In this document: positions 33,673 through 43,572 of the stretch, piece after piece
How the letters are laid out: each line of letters starts with the position of its first letter
How positions within the stretch are numbered: the first letter of the stretch is position 1
Source: MVRV01 sp964646755
GTDB taxonomy: Bacteria > Desulfobacterota > Syntrophia > Syntrophales > Smithellaceae
Reading direction: 5' to 3'
Assembly: GCA_964646755.1 (NCBI GenBank)
Contig: CAZYIE010000004.1
Coordinates: 1 to 64,000, forward strand
Length of the DNA: 64,000 nucleotides
Made by a program: the position numbers and the translations under genes
Notes under the pieces: model-generated
What the model saw: only the letters and a program-made list of their open reading frames with translations
What the model was told of the DNA's origin: nothing
Database searches by the model: none

Positions 33673-35028
33673 ATGGTGAAGACAATGCAACCACTAATCA
33701 TTCCTCGGAAGGGACACAGTATATCACGAAAGCAGGTGAATCCAAATGCCCTGCGCACTCTCCACCGACTCCGTGACCATGGCTACATCGCTTACCTGGT
33801 AGGGGGATGTGTACGTGACTTGCTCCTGAAGCGAACCCCCACGGACTTCGACGTAGCCACAAACGCCACTCCTGGTCAGGTCAAGCGGCTCTTTCGTAAC
33901 TGCCGTCTGGTGGGCCGCCGTTTCAGGTTAGCCCATCTCCATTTTAAGGACGATATTATTGAAGTATCCACCTTCCGTGCCGCTGCCCGTGCAGATGAAG
34001 TGGATACGTATACGGAAAATGAAGGGACAGGCCGTGACAAAAGACCCCCTCGTCATCTCACGGACGATGATGGAATGGTTCTCCGGGACAACATTTTTGG
34101 GACCCCGGAAGAGGATGCCTTACGCCGTGACTTTACCATCAACGCCCTTGCCTACAATATCGTAGATTTTTCAGTTATTGACTACAGTACCGGGCTAAAC
34201 GACCTAAAGGAGCGAATCATTCGTCCCATAGGCGACCCCTTTGTCCGTTTCACTGAAGACCCGGTGCGAATGCTTCGTGCGGTTCGCTTTGCCGCGTCTC
34301 ATTGCTTCGTCATTGAGCCGTTCACCTGGGGGATTATCTGCGCCCTGTCCTCTAATATTTCCCGCGCTGCCCCGGCAAGACTATACGAAGAGATGCTGAA
34401 ACTCTTCCAGTTTGGATCTGCTAGGCCAGTTTTGCATCTCATGTACGAAAGCGGACTCCTTGCTGCCCTTTTTCCCAGGTTTGGTAAGTGGCTGAAAGAA
34501 AAAAGTCATAATTTGACATCGGTGCAGACAAACCTTGAATGCCTCGATGAACTATATCACAACGGAACGTCACCTTCGCCTGCACTTTTTCTGGCTGCCC
34601 TTTTCGGCACCAGCCTGGAAGAGGAGACACTTTTACGCCACCGGGATGGTATCCCACGACAGCAGGCGCTGGATGAAGCATGTGCCGTCTTCAGGGAAGA
34701 ATTCTGCAAGACCGTAAGCATGCCGGCGCGGGTTGGTGACCGACTGCGCCGTATCCTCTCCTTTCAGACTTCCCTCCATAGAATGCCGCCGCGACGTCCC
34801 GCTATCATGGTCACCAGGCCTGAATTTTCAGAAGCCTTGGCCTATCTGCGTATATTTGCAGAGACGAAAGAGGAAAATCGAACAGCTCTGAAATGGTGGG
34901 ATGCTTTTCTTTCTAATCTCCTTTCCGTGGAGTGCTTAACACCGTCGAGCACTGAAGCCCCGGCAAAGCGACGAAGAAAGAGGCGACGCAGACGTACCAA
35001 TTCTGTTCAGGCGGCCGCCCCGCCGTAA
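33673..35028 (+). CDS. pcnB: poly(A) polymerase (PcnB-like nucleotidyltransferase)
   Basis: This 451-residue protein has the class II nucleotidyltransferase head: GGCVRD near 43-48, the catalytic DFD near 58-60, RRDFTINALAYN near 155-166 and the RNA-binding DPVRMLRAVRFA near 196-207. The tail is extremely basic (KRRRKRRRRR). This arrangement and the length around 450 fit PcnB, which adds poly(A) tails that hasten RNA decay. CCA-adding enzyme is possible, but the basic tail favours PcnB. Its codon use looks more G+C-rich than the flanking genes. Confidence 0.85.
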   Translation: MVKTMQPLIIPRKGHSISRKQVNPNALRTLHRLRDHGYIAYLVGGCVRDLLLKRTPTDFDVATNATPGQVKRLFRNCRLVGRRFRLAHLHFKDDIIEVSTFRAAARADEVDTYTENEGTGRDKRPPRHLTDDDGMVLRDNIFGTPEEDALRRDFTINALAYNIVDFSVIDYSTGLNDLKERIIRPIGDPFVRFTEDPVRMLRAVRFAASHCFVIEPFTWGIICALSSNISRAAPARLYEEMLKLFQFGSARPVLHLMYESGLLAALFPRFGKWLKEKSHNLTSVQTNLECLDELYHNGTSPSPALFLAALFGTSLEEETLLRHRDGIPRQQALDEACAVFREEFCKTVSMPARVGDRLRRILSFQTSLHRMPPRRPAIMVTRPEFSEALAYLRIFAETKEENRTALKWWDAFLSNLLSVECLTPSSTEAPAKRRRKRRRRRTNSVQAAAPP

Positions 35029-35278
35029 CTTACTATTTCTATTTGCCCGGACAGGGCGGGGTGTTACAGAGAAGATGACAGAATAATTGAGAAAAAATTA
35101 TAACAGGGGGGAATTATTATATTTTCGCAAGCCGACCAAAATTTGACATTAAACGTTGATTTCCATTACCGGGTAAGTTATGAAATCAATACTTATATGG
35201 CATCAGAGACCTTGGTATTGACGGGTCTCCAATAAAGCTATGAAACTTTTCTTGGCTGCTGAAATGTGAAGGAATATT

Positions 35279-36427
35279 ATGAAAGAAATCGAAATGCTTT
35301 CCGCTCATCTCAAAGATAGAATTATTTGTTTGAGTAAGGCTCGGGACATGGGCAAAAAAATAATCGGCTATACACCAGGGGGATACATGCCTGAGGAACT
35401 CGTCCTCGCTGCTGGTGCGATACCGATAGGGATGATCCAAGGCGGCGATCCATCTGTGCCCGACTTGGCCAATGCCTATGTTTGCCGATGGATTGACCCA
35501 TTCTCACGTTCACAGATTGGGTATGCTGTGTCCGGTAGAGACCCATACTACGAGGCTATCGACCTTTTGGCAGTCCCCGTAACTGACAACCATATTCGGG
35601 CCATTGCCGATGTCGTAAGTTACAACACTGATCTGGATGTATTCCCTTTCGGCGTGCCCCATATGAAAGAAGAGGCTGCATATAAATATTACCTGCACGG
35701 CCTTACACGGCTTAGAATAAAACTTGAGGAAATTACCGGTAACGCAATTACGGACGAACGATTGGATGAAGCCGTAATGCTGTGTAACAGGGAGAGAGAA
35801 TTATTCAGAAGAATAAGCATATTGAGACAGGCAGACAAAGTTCCTATTTCCGCAAGTCAATATGTTGCCCTTCATCACGGGTCTTTTCTGGCGGACAAGC
35901 AATTCATGGTGACACTTCTGGAATCTTTAGCGGGTGGATTGACAGAATACGCCGACGGACAGGCAAACCGACCGCGGATCCTCATGACGGGGTCAACCCT
36001 TGCAATGGGGGACAATAGACTGCTGGATATTATAGAAGACGCAGGTGGCGTTGTGGTCATTGAGGAATTTGCGGAATGCATACGACCCTGCTGGGATAAT
36101 GTTTCGCTCGACGGAGATTCTATGGCAGCAATTGCCGACTGTTATTTCAGAAAGAGAGTACCGCCAGCATGGTTTAGGCCAGGTCAGGAACGGCTAGAAT
36201 TCATAGTGAAGCTTGCACGAGAGTGGCGTGTTGACGGCGTTATCTGGTACCAACTGATGATGCGGGAATCTTATAAGACAGAGTCCTATTATTTTCCTGA
36301 TTTCTTAAAAAATGCCACGGGGCTCTCAACGCTTGTCGTGGAGTCTGACTATGATCAAACCACGGCCGGTCAGATGCAGACAAGGGTTGAAACATTTCTT
36401 GATATTATCAGAAAGGGAGAAAACTGA
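35279..36427 (+). CDS. 2-hydroxyacyl-CoA dehydratase / benzoyl-CoA reductase-type subunit, HgdB/BcrC/BzdN-like
   Basis: This 382-residue protein begins with the family hallmark GYMPEELVLAAGAIP (about 34-48). It has CRWI (about 69-72) and further cysteines in CNRE and ECIRPC that could be Fe-S ligands. The family holds the HgdA/HgdB dehydratases and BcrB/C or BzdN/O benzoyl-CoA reductase subunits, both of which work with a separate ATP-driven activator. The partner gene starts inside its stop (TGATG at 36425-36429). No activator (HgdC-type) or other aromatic-degradation gene is in the window. Substrate is unknown. Confidence 0.82.
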   Translation: MKEIEMLSAHLKDRIICLSKARDMGKKIIGYTPGGYMPEELVLAAGAIPIGMIQGGDPSVPDLANAYVCRWIDPFSRSQIGYAVSGRDPYYEAIDLLAVPVTDNHIRAIADVVSYNTDLDVFPFGVPHMKEEAAYKYYLHGLTRLRIKLEEITGNAITDERLDEAVMLCNRERELFRRISILRQADKVPISASQYVALHHGSFLADKQFMVTLLESLAGGLTEYADGQANRPRILMTGSTLAMGDNRLLDIIEDAGGVVVIEEFAECIRPCWDNVSLDGDSMAAIADCYFRKRVPPAWFRPGQERLEFIVKLAREWRVDGVIWYQLMMRESYKTESYYFPDFLKNATGLSTLVVESDYDQTTAGQMQTRVETFLDIIRKGEN

Positions 36428-37830
36428 TGGCTTCTTATGATATATTGCTTGAGATGTGCGGATTTGAGAAAAATGACATTAATCTGCAACGGTCCAGGAT
36501 AGAAAAAGTATTTGCCAAGACAGACATCAGTAATAGAGATATCTCTAATGCGGAAAAAAGGGTAAAAAAGCAGCTTGATATTGAGCTTTTGGGCGTTCGT
36601 AAACTGCTGCGGGCGTGGTTGCTGGAACTCACCGACCTGATCCTATCTCGGGAAGAAGGCAAAAAAATAGTGTATTACGGGTATCCCAGTATTCAGGGAC
36701 CCGGTATGGCCATTAAGGCCGCTTTGGGTGAAAAGAGTTATGTAGGCTGTCCGGATGTGGTTCTCTGTCATACAATAGGGCTGATTTTTGATAAACTAAA
36801 CCCCGTGCTGGAGGCGGCAGAGGCGCGAGGGCTTCCTTCCGGACATGGCCTCTGTTCTCTTCAGCAGGTAAGAAACGGTGGCCTGGCCCTAGGTATTATT
36901 CCTGTTCCCGATCTGGTCACAGGCTCCAGTTACTACTGTGATATGGGGTCCAAGGCGGATGAACTTTTACATCAAATATACGGACATCCTGCTGTCTACA
37001 TAGACGGGTCAATGGATTCAGGGTGGGGAGAATATCCCAGTTATAACCCACAGAGAATCAAATTCCTGGGATCACAGCTGGACAAGCTTTTCACGACGAT
37101 AAAGAATGTATTTGGTGTGGATGTAACCCTGGAATCTACGCGAGCAGCAATGGCCACAAGTCGCGGTCTTTTCAGCGCGCTTGGTCGAATGACATACTTG
37201 ATGATGGCCGATCCGGTACCAATAAGCGCCGTAGTTTCCGGTCTAGCCTTGAATCTTGCGGCTGCTTCTACCGGTAGATCAATGAGCGACGGGCCGGGGG
37301 CTGTTGCCATTTTATGCGAGGAAGTTCAGGAAAGGGTAGATAATGGTTTTGGAATCATGAAGAAGGGCGCGCCCAGGGTGCTGAATTTTGCCGTTCACTT
37401 TTCCGATCCATCGATTACCCATATGATGGAAGACGCGGGACTCGCGCTTGCTGCATCATTTGTGACAGTGCCGCCGGAAAAACGAGATCCGTCCATTCGT
37501 TTCAATTCTTTGGGAGAGGAACTGGCCGAAGCTGCCATGAGGGGCGGCGTCTACCATAGCACCTATGGTTTTGCAAAACGGTTTGCGCAGGCGGCGAAGA
37601 CTTTGAACATGGATGGCGTCATTTGGGGATACCAGTACAATTGTCGTCCTTTAGCACTGGGTTCACAACTTATTAAACAAGTCATAGAAGAAGATGCCGG
37701 TTTGCCCACCCTGTCGCTAGAGACGGATCTCTACGAATCTCGAAATTACTCGGCTGAGGCACTTCGTACCAGAGTGGAGGCTTTTGCCGAGATACTCAGA
37801 GCCAGAAAGGCGGCTTCATCAGCAGTGTGA
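36427..37830 (+). CDS. 2-hydroxyacyl-CoA dehydratase / benzoyl-CoA reductase-type subunit, HgdA/BcrB/BzdO-like
   Basis: This 467-residue partner of the upstream gene has cysteines in GCPDVVLC (about 99-106), HGLC (about 139-142) and YYCD (about 175-178), candidates for Fe-S ligation. It belongs to the same superfamily but is longer, as is usual for the second subunit (BzdO or BcrB size class). The two genes overlap by one base, so equal synthesis is expected. Together they would form a low-potential Fe-S enzyme acting on an acyl-CoA. Without the activator nearby I cannot tell dehydratase from aromatic reductase. Confidence 0.82.
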   Translation: MASYDILLEMCGFEKNDINLQRSRIEKVFAKTDISNRDISNAEKRVKKQLDIELLGVRKLLRAWLLELTDLILSREEGKKIVYYGYPSIQGPGMAIKAALGEKSYVGCPDVVLCHTIGLIFDKLNPVLEAAEARGLPSGHGLCSLQQVRNGGLALGIIPVPDLVTGSSYYCDMGSKADELLHQIYGHPAVYIDGSMDSGWGEYPSYNPQRIKFLGSQLDKLFTTIKNVFGVDVTLESTRAAMATSRGLFSALGRMTYLMMADPVPISAVVSGLALNLAAASTGRSMSDGPGAVAILCEEVQERVDNGFGIMKKGAPRVLNFAVHFSDPSITHMMEDAGLALAASFVTVPPEKRDPSIRFNSLGEELAEAAMRGGVYHSTYGFAKRFAQAAKTLNMDGVIWGYQYNCRPLALGSQLIKQVIEEDAGLPTLSLETDLYESRNYSAEALRTRVEAFAEILRARKAASSAV

Positions 37831-37996
37831 CTGAAAATTTCGCGTCATTTGATAAGACATTAATTCTTCGGAAATGAGGTAGAGGAAGTTCGATTTATAT
37901 TTAAAGCCGGACTGGTTACAAAATATAGATGATCGTACCAAGGTAAATTGCAACATTTATTATATATCCAGTAAAACTTTACCTGATGAGTAAAAT

Positions 37997-39691
37997 TTAT
38001 TTTATTTGCAGGCTTCTTTCGCCCAGGCGCATGGGATAAACAATAGCAGATATACAGAGGAAGAGGGCGGTGGCGAAGGAGCCAATTAGCCAGGCAATCT
38101 GCCAAAGTGTTAAACTTTGTTTGCGAAGGCCTGCCATAAAAATGTAATAAACAGGTCCGGCTTCCAGAATTACCACTGCCGCAATTAAGGTAAAGCAGAT
38201 AATCATGAAAAGCAGACCGCCAAAGCTGGTTACTACCTGTGCCGGATTTTCGGACTGGAAATTAGGATAAACAGCGCCTAATCCAATTCCCAGGGCGACC
38301 ACTGCCGGTACAAGAAAAAATATGGTTGTGACCGACAAAAACATCATGAAAGGTGAAACTTGCAGCAGCAAGTTCGAGGCAACAATAAGCAATTCCGCCA
38401 TTACGATCAGCGGGAAATAATAAAGAAAAAATTTAATCCACAGAAAAGTTTTCAAAGATACCGGCGCTGCCTGGACAATCCAGAAAGCGGCGCCTTCCAT
38501 GCTTACCGCCGGGAAGACAAAACGGGCGGCAATAGCCGAAAGAACGAAAGCAGCAAGCCCCATGTTTAAAAAGGAAAACAAATTTTGCAGATAAATAGTT
38601 TTTATCGGCGATTTGTCCAGAGGCAAAACTGAAAAATTATAAAGGTAAATTACAATTAAAGCAGCCATCAGAAATAGTTGCGGCCATTGAGTCGAGTCAC
38701 GGAAAAATGTCCGGATTTCTTTGATGGCAAAGGCCTTCGCTGCACGGGGAAGAAAGTTAAACATATTTTCCCAGTGCAGGCCTCTGAATTTTAATGGTGT
38801 AAAAAGCCGTCGGGGAGTTGTCTGTGATTGGGAGAAACCTTTAAAATATACCGCTTGAGCGATGATCTCGGCAAAGAAAATCAACATAAAGGCGCAGCTG
38901 CCGGTCAAGGCAATATTAAAAAGTGAGATTTTAAATTCACTGTTGAGAGCGGACTGAATTGCATCGGTAATCCAGGTGGTAGGTAAAAGCGGCGAGCTGG
39001 GAGTTTGCAGGGAACTTAAATAAAGAACAGCCGAAGCGAAGCTATCCGGATTAACCAGTTGCTCCGGCCTTGTTAAACGCAAAACCAGAACGAGTATCAA
39101 AACTAAGACAACACCAAGAATAATTAAAATTGTTCGAATTCGTCCCGCCGGTAGGATTTTTGCTCCCAATAATACCAAAATGCTACTAAGAGCGGAAGTG
39201 ATCAGGCACATGAATATTGTTGCCAGTAAAACAATCAGGTAAAAAAAGATACATGCCTTGTAAATAATGCCGTAAGAGAGGAAAACGGGAAGGCTGAAGA
39301 GAACGACCATCCAGGAACTGTCAAAAGTGCTTATAAGCCAGCGCGAGAAAAAAATATCTTTGGCGGAAACAGGCAAAGAATGTAAAAGCTGCAAGTCCCG
39401 GCTCAAATAAAGATGGGAAAGACTGTTGATGATATTACTGAAGATCAGCAGAGCGAAAAAAGTCATTACTACCATGGAAAGAAGTTTCATGGCCAGGATA
39501 TTGCCGAAGTCCTGTACGCTCTGGAAATAAAGCAGAATACGGTAGCACATGAAAAATGCACCGATCCAGAAAATAAGGCCGATTAAGCCAAAGATAAAGA
39601 GTCTTATCCAGATGTTTTTTTTGTTGCCCGGTTGCAGGTTGTTAATAGCAGAGAGAACACGTGGTTTTAATAATGCGATAATTATTTTCAT
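37997..39691 (-). CDS. ABC-2-type permease subunit
   Basis: This 564-residue membrane protein has roughly twelve hydrophobic helices spread along its length and a cytoplasmic-looking middle section (about 285-325). It overlaps the preceding ABC ATPase gene by four bases. Fused or doubled permeases like this form the membrane half of ABC-2 exporters. The cargo is unknown; the transglutaminase-domain gene in the operon may be functionally related. Confidence 0.8.
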   Translation of the reverse strand: MKIIIALLKPRVLSAINNLQPGNKKNIWIRLFIFGLIGLIFWIGAFFMCYRILLYFQSVQDFGNILAMKLLSMVVMTFFALLIFSNIINSLSHLYLSRDLQLLHSLPVSAKDIFFSRWLISTFDSSWMVVLFSLPVFLSYGIIYKACIFFYLIVLLATIFMCLITSALSSILVLLGAKILPAGRIRTILIILGVVLVLILVLVLRLTRPEQLVNPDSFASAVLYLSSLQTPSSPLLPTTWITDAIQSALNSEFKISLFNIALTGSCAFMLIFFAEIIAQAVYFKGFSQSQTTPRRLFTPLKFRGLHWENMFNFLPRAAKAFAIKEIRTFFRDSTQWPQLFLMAALIVIYLYNFSVLPLDKSPIKTIYLQNLFSFLNMGLAAFVLSAIAARFVFPAVSMEGAAFWIVQAAPVSLKTFLWIKFFLYYFPLIVMAELLIVASNLLLQVSPFMMFLSVTTIFFLVPAVVALGIGLGAVYPNFQSENPAQVVTSFGGLLFMIICFTLIAAVVILEAGPVYYIFMAGLRKQSLTLWQIAWLIGSFATALFLCISAIVYPMRLGERSLQIK

Positions 39692-40422
39692 AAAAAAGTA
39701 TCTTCTTTTGTTATTGTTAGAAAAACCTCTTCGAGTCGGCCTTCACCAAGCTTAGCAATTTGCCGTAATTCATTAACGGTGCCCTGTGCCAGCAGCATGC
39801 CTTTATGAATTACACCAATTCTATGGCATAATTCTTCCGCTATGCTCAAAGTGTGTGTGGAGACAAAGATGGTTATTTGTTTTCGCGCTAGCTCCTGAAA
39901 AATATCTTTAACCATGTGCACAGCCGCCGGATCAAGACCAACCATCGGTTCATCGATTATCAATATTTGCGGATCATGGAGCAGGGCTGAGGCAATAATG
40001 AGCCTTTGTTTCATCCCATGGGAATAAGCTTCGATCAGTTCGTCAGCCCATTCCCAAAGTGCAAACTGTCGCAGCAGTTGTTCTGCTTTTTGCGGGAATG
40101 TCTCCGGGGTGACATCGTATAGATCTGCCGAAAAATGAAGGAACTCCATACCTGTCAGCTTTTCATAAAGAAACGGTCTATCGGGTACGAAGCCGATCAT
40201 TTTTTTAGCCGCAACTGGATTTCTGGCCATATCAAGGCCACCGATAACAATACTGCCGGATGTCGGGGCCAGAATGCCACCCATCATCCGTATGGTTGTG
40301 GTTTTGCCTGCGCCGTTGGGGCCGATAAAACCATAAATTTCGCCGGCGCAAACGTTTAAACTGAGCTTATTTACAGCCACAGTAGTACCATAATCTTTGG
40401 TTAGTTCGTTTACGTGAATCAT
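39688..40422 (-). CDS. ABC transporter ATP-binding protein
   Basis: This 244-residue ATPase has Walker A GPNGAGKTT (about 34-42), the signature YSHGMKQR (about 133-140; the usual LSGGQ is degenerate), Walker B LIIDEPMVGLDP (about 154-165) and the switch His in STHT (about 190-193). It belongs to the CcmA/DrrA-like group of ABC-2 exporters. It overlaps the genes on both sides by four bases, in the order transglutaminase, ATPase, permease. Confidence 0.93.
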   Translation of the reverse strand: MIHVNELTKDYGTTVAVNKLSLNVCAGEIYGFIGPNGAGKTTTIRMMGGILAPTSGSIVIGGLDMARNPVAAKKMIGFVPDRPFLYEKLTGMEFLHFSADLYDVTPETFPQKAEQLLRQFALWEWADELIEAYSHGMKQRLIIASALLHDPQILIIDEPMVGLDPAAVHMVKDIFQELARKQITIFVSTHTLSIAEELCHRIGVIHKGMLLAQGTVNELRQIAKLGEGRLEEVFLTITKEDTFL

Positions 40423-41891
40423 TTTATCTTCTCCATAACTTCCAGTTTAATTTTGCCTATCACACCCATTAAATCCAATTGCTCGCTGCCTTCACCACGG
40501 ACCAGCCGGATATGAGTTACATCGGCGGGGAATTGATTGAAAACGGCGTCAGCGGTAATCCAATTGCCTGTATAAGCAATATTCCAGGCGTGGTAATAAA
40601 ACCGGCCGCGCAGATATACCAGGCCAGTTTCTATTTGTGCAGGAATACCGGCAGTTCTCAGTAAAGCAGCAACAAGGACAGCGTGCTCATTGCAATCGCC
40701 AACTTTATTTTGTAAAACTTCCAACGCATTCGGTACCGATAAAACCGGCTTTTTTTCGATATGACGATAGACCCAGTTGACAATTTTTCTTACTTTTTGT
40801 TCGGGCAAGTCATTGGGCTGAATGATTTTAGCCAGCTGCACTTTCATTTGGGGATGGTTAGCTTGCACCAGCGGTGTAGCCTTGAGGAAAACGGCAATAT
40901 CGGGCGGAAGATTATTGACGGCTGATTGCACTGAAGAGGAAGATGGCTGTTCTCTGGTAATTGTTAAAACGTCCTTACGGAAGCTTTGCCGGCCGCCATT
41001 GAGATAAAGTGACAAGCCGCCAATCCCGCCGATTTTAATTTGCAGCCGGTTTAACTTTTCCGCATGGTTAATTTTGACATTGGCAGGTATCGATGCGATT
41101 TGCGTAAAATCAATACTGCCGCCTGTCGATATTCCTTCCTGCGCTTTTTCGGGGCTGACCTTTTCCAGGGAAAGACCAAGGATGCCGGTTTCTTTTAAAG
41201 TATCACCATCTTTACCCAGCCAGGAGCAATTTTGAGCACCCATAAAATCAGCACAGTATTTTTTCGTCAAAATACGTTTTCCCATAACAGGTATTATTTC
41301 ATCGGCATTCCGGGTGACTTTTATTGATCGCATCGCCAGAGTGGAAGGATCGAATATGCTGAAGTTGCGGGTTGTATCTTTTTTCAGATTAGCGCGAAAA
41401 GCGGCGTCATAAATGCTGCCGCTTATATGAGGTATCTCTTTTAGGGGAATTTCGCTTTTCTGTTGGGCACCGGGCAGTCCGGTAAAAAGGACCAGTTTGT
41501 TTTTAACCACAAAACCATGGGCATTGAAGCTAAACAGGCTGGAAGTCAGATCAAAATTAAAAGAGGAAACAGTCATGTCGGGATTAAGATCGCCTCTCGT
41601 GGAAATATTGAGCGCCTGTGTTACTCCCATAGTATTGATCCGCATGGACACATTTTCGCTAAATTGAAAACCTTGATCCCGGGAATTAAAAGTCCGGTGT
41701 ACGACACCGATCTTTTTGTTGTTTTGATAAATGTTCATCCAGGTGTCGGCTGGACGCTTTGCCGCAACTGACAGAACGATCGGTAAAGGTTCCTGATTCG
41801 TCCGAAAAAATTCCAGTTGAATGGCCAGAAGAGTCAAGAAGGTGATTGTGACGAAAATTCCCCATACAAAGGACCATTTGATTTTTGACAT
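40419..41891 (-). CDS. membrane-anchored transglutaminase-like protein
   Basis: This 490-residue protein has one N-terminal transmembrane helix (about 8-26), a long beta-rich extracytoplasmic section, and a transglutaminase-like core with the triad Cys in GDCNEHA (about 402-408), His in YYHAWN (about 436-441) and Asp in ADAVF (about 449-453). Proteins like this act as cysteine peptidases or cross-linking enzymes in the envelope. It is the first gene of an ATG-TGA coupled operon with an ABC-2 exporter. Neither substrate nor cargo is known. Confidence 0.85.
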   Translation of the reverse strand: MSKIKWSFVWGIFVTITFLTLLAIQLEFFRTNQEPLPIVLSVAAKRPADTWMNIYQNNKKIGVVHRTFNSRDQGFQFSENVSMRINTMGVTQALNISTRGDLNPDMTVSSFNFDLTSSLFSFNAHGFVVKNKLVLFTGLPGAQQKSEIPLKEIPHISGSIYDAAFRANLKKDTTRNFSIFDPSTLAMRSIKVTRNADEIIPVMGKRILTKKYCADFMGAQNCSWLGKDGDTLKETGILGLSLEKVSPEKAQEGISTGGSIDFTQIASIPANVKINHAEKLNRLQIKIGGIGGLSLYLNGGRQSFRKDVLTITREQPSSSSVQSAVNNLPPDIAVFLKATPLVQANHPQMKVQLAKIIQPNDLPEQKVRKIVNWVYRHIEKKPVLSVPNALEVLQNKVGDCNEHAVLVAALLRTAGIPAQIETGLVYLRGRFYYHAWNIAYTGNWITADAVFNQFPADVTHIRLVRGEGSEQLDLMGVIGKIKLEVMEKIK

Positions 41892-42073
41892 GTTCTGAAG
41901 ACCTGTGGGATATATTTAATTTATGACCATTATATAGAGAGGGCAGGTAAGAGTCAACTAGTACCGATGGGGAAGGGAGATTGATAAAGATTAAAGAAGA
42001 TTAAAGATATATTGACAAGCTAACCTAATTATAATATCAACGAGTCCTTCATTTCAGGAGAGATAATTACTTT

Positions 42074-42715
42074 ATGAAACATGACAGCATTATTGCTCAA
42101 GAAGGTTATCCCTTTATTCTTTTCTCTCTTATTATTGCTGTTTTTATTGCCTTTTTAGGTATCTGCTGGCTGCTTATTTTATCTGTCCTAATTTCCTTAT
42201 TTATAATTTGGTTTTTTCGTAATCCGGAGCGTTATTTTCGGGAAGGAGAAAATGTTGTAATTTCTCCTGCTGACGGTAAGGTAATTAAGGTGGAAGACAT
42301 AGACATGAATGGCATGATCACCGGCAAATTCAAAAAAATAAGCATTTTTATGAATGTTTTCAATGTTCATGTCAACCGCATCCCCTATAGTGGAAAAATA
42401 GAGGCGATTAATTATCACGAGGGAAAATTCGTTTCTGCCAATCTGGATAAGGCCTCCAGCGACAATGAACGAAATGCAATACATATTCGGACGGAAAATG
42501 GTTCTTCGATCTGGGCAGTTCAGATTGCCGGTCTTATTGCGCGCAGGATAGTTTGTTGGGTTAAGGTTGGAGATGCAGTTAAAAAAGGGGAAAGGTTCGG
42601 GTTGATTCGCTTTGGTTCCCGTGTTGATGTTTATTTGCCGCAAGATTCCCGCATTGCTGTTCAAGTTGGGCAGAAAGTTAGCGCAGGTGAGACACTCTTA
42701 GGATATTTACAGTAA
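42074..42715 (+). CDS. psd: phosphatidylserine decarboxylase proenzyme (short, archaeal-type)
   Basis: This 213-residue membrane-associated enzyme has an N-terminal helical pair (about 13-50), the SPADGK motif (about 67-72) and a FGSR site near residues 177-180. In this family the proenzyme cleaves itself at the Gly-Ser bond to make a pyruvoyl cofactor. It turns phosphatidylserine into phosphatidylethanolamine. AGGAGAG lies upstream of the start. The next gene, pssA, makes its substrate. Confidence 0.93.
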   Translation: MKHDSIIAQEGYPFILFSLIIAVFIAFLGICWLLILSVLISLFIIWFFRNPERYFREGENVVISPADGKVIKVEDIDMNGMITGKFKKISIFMNVFNVHVNRIPYSGKIEAINYHEGKFVSANLDKASSDNERNAIHIRTENGSSIWAVQIAGLIARRIVCWVKVGDAVKKGERFGLIRFGSRVDVYLPQDSRIAVQVGQKVSAGETLLGYLQ

Positions 42716-42745
42716 TTTAATAAATGACTTTTTTCAGAGAATATC

Positions 42746-43522
42746 ATGCATAAAGAAACACCACTTAAAAAAATCCGCTTAAAAAAAGGCATTTATGTTT
42801 TACCTAATCTCATTACCACGGCATCTCTGTTTGCCGGTTTTTATTCGATCATTGCGTCTATTCAAGAAAGATTCGTCTATGCTGCCGTCGCGATTTTAGT
42901 TTCTCTCGTTCTAGATGGACTCGATGGCAGGATCGCCCGTCTGACCAATACTACGAGTAAATTTGGCGCGGAATATGATTCCTTGTCCGATTTGGTGGCC
43001 TTCGGTGTAGCTCCATCTCTGTTGGCATTCAATTGGGCAATGTTCTTTTATGGCAAGTGGGGATGGATTGCAGCCTTTATGTTTGTCGTTTGCGGGGCAC
43101 TAAGACTGGCGCGTTATAATATCCAAATCGGCATCATTGAAAGCAGCGTATTTAATGGTTTACCTATTCCAGCGGCGGCGGCCGTAGTTGCCACAACTGT
43201 GCTTTTTTTTGACTATGCCGGTGTGGAAGGGCAATTTCACAATCCTTATCTCTTATTCTTTGTCATTGTTCTTTCCTTGTTGATGGTCAGTAATGTCAAG
43301 TATTACAGCGGAAAGGACATGAAGCTTTTAGCCCGCAAACCCTTTATGTCTTTTTTCTTATTGGTTCTTCTTTTGATTATTATAGTGGCGATACCCGTGA
43401 TCATGGCTTTTGTCGAGATGCTGGGGTATGTAATCTCCGGGCCGCTCTGGTGGGCGACTAAATTCAGCAGGCAGGTGGCTCAAAAGGCCAGGGAAAAGAA
43501 AAAACATCAACAGGCACAATAG
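42746..43522 (+). CDS. pssA: CDP-diacylglycerol-serine O-phosphatidyltransferase
   Basis: This 258-residue integral membrane enzyme has the CDP-alcohol phosphotransferase motif DGLDGRIAR...FGAEYDSLSD (about 55-80), where the four Asp residues bind metal. About six to eight hydrophobic helices follow. It makes phosphatidylserine for Psd, encoded just upstream, so the pair forms the phosphatidylethanolamine branch. Confidence 0.93.
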   Translation: MHKETPLKKIRLKKGIYVLPNLITTASLFAGFYSIIASIQERFVYAAVAILVSLVLDGLDGRIARLTNTTSKFGAEYDSLSDLVAFGVAPSLLAFNWAMFFYGKWGWIAAFMFVVCGALRLARYNIQIGIIESSVFNGLPIPAAAAVVATTVLFFDYAGVEGQFHNPYLLFFVIVLSLLMVSNVKYYSGKDMKLLARKPFMSFFLLVLLLIIIVAIPVIMAFVEMLGYVISGPLWWATKFSRQVAQKAREKKKHQQAQ

Positions 43523-43572
43523 ATTTTGGATAGAAATAAACTATCAGTCTATGAAAATATTGTGTAAAAAAT

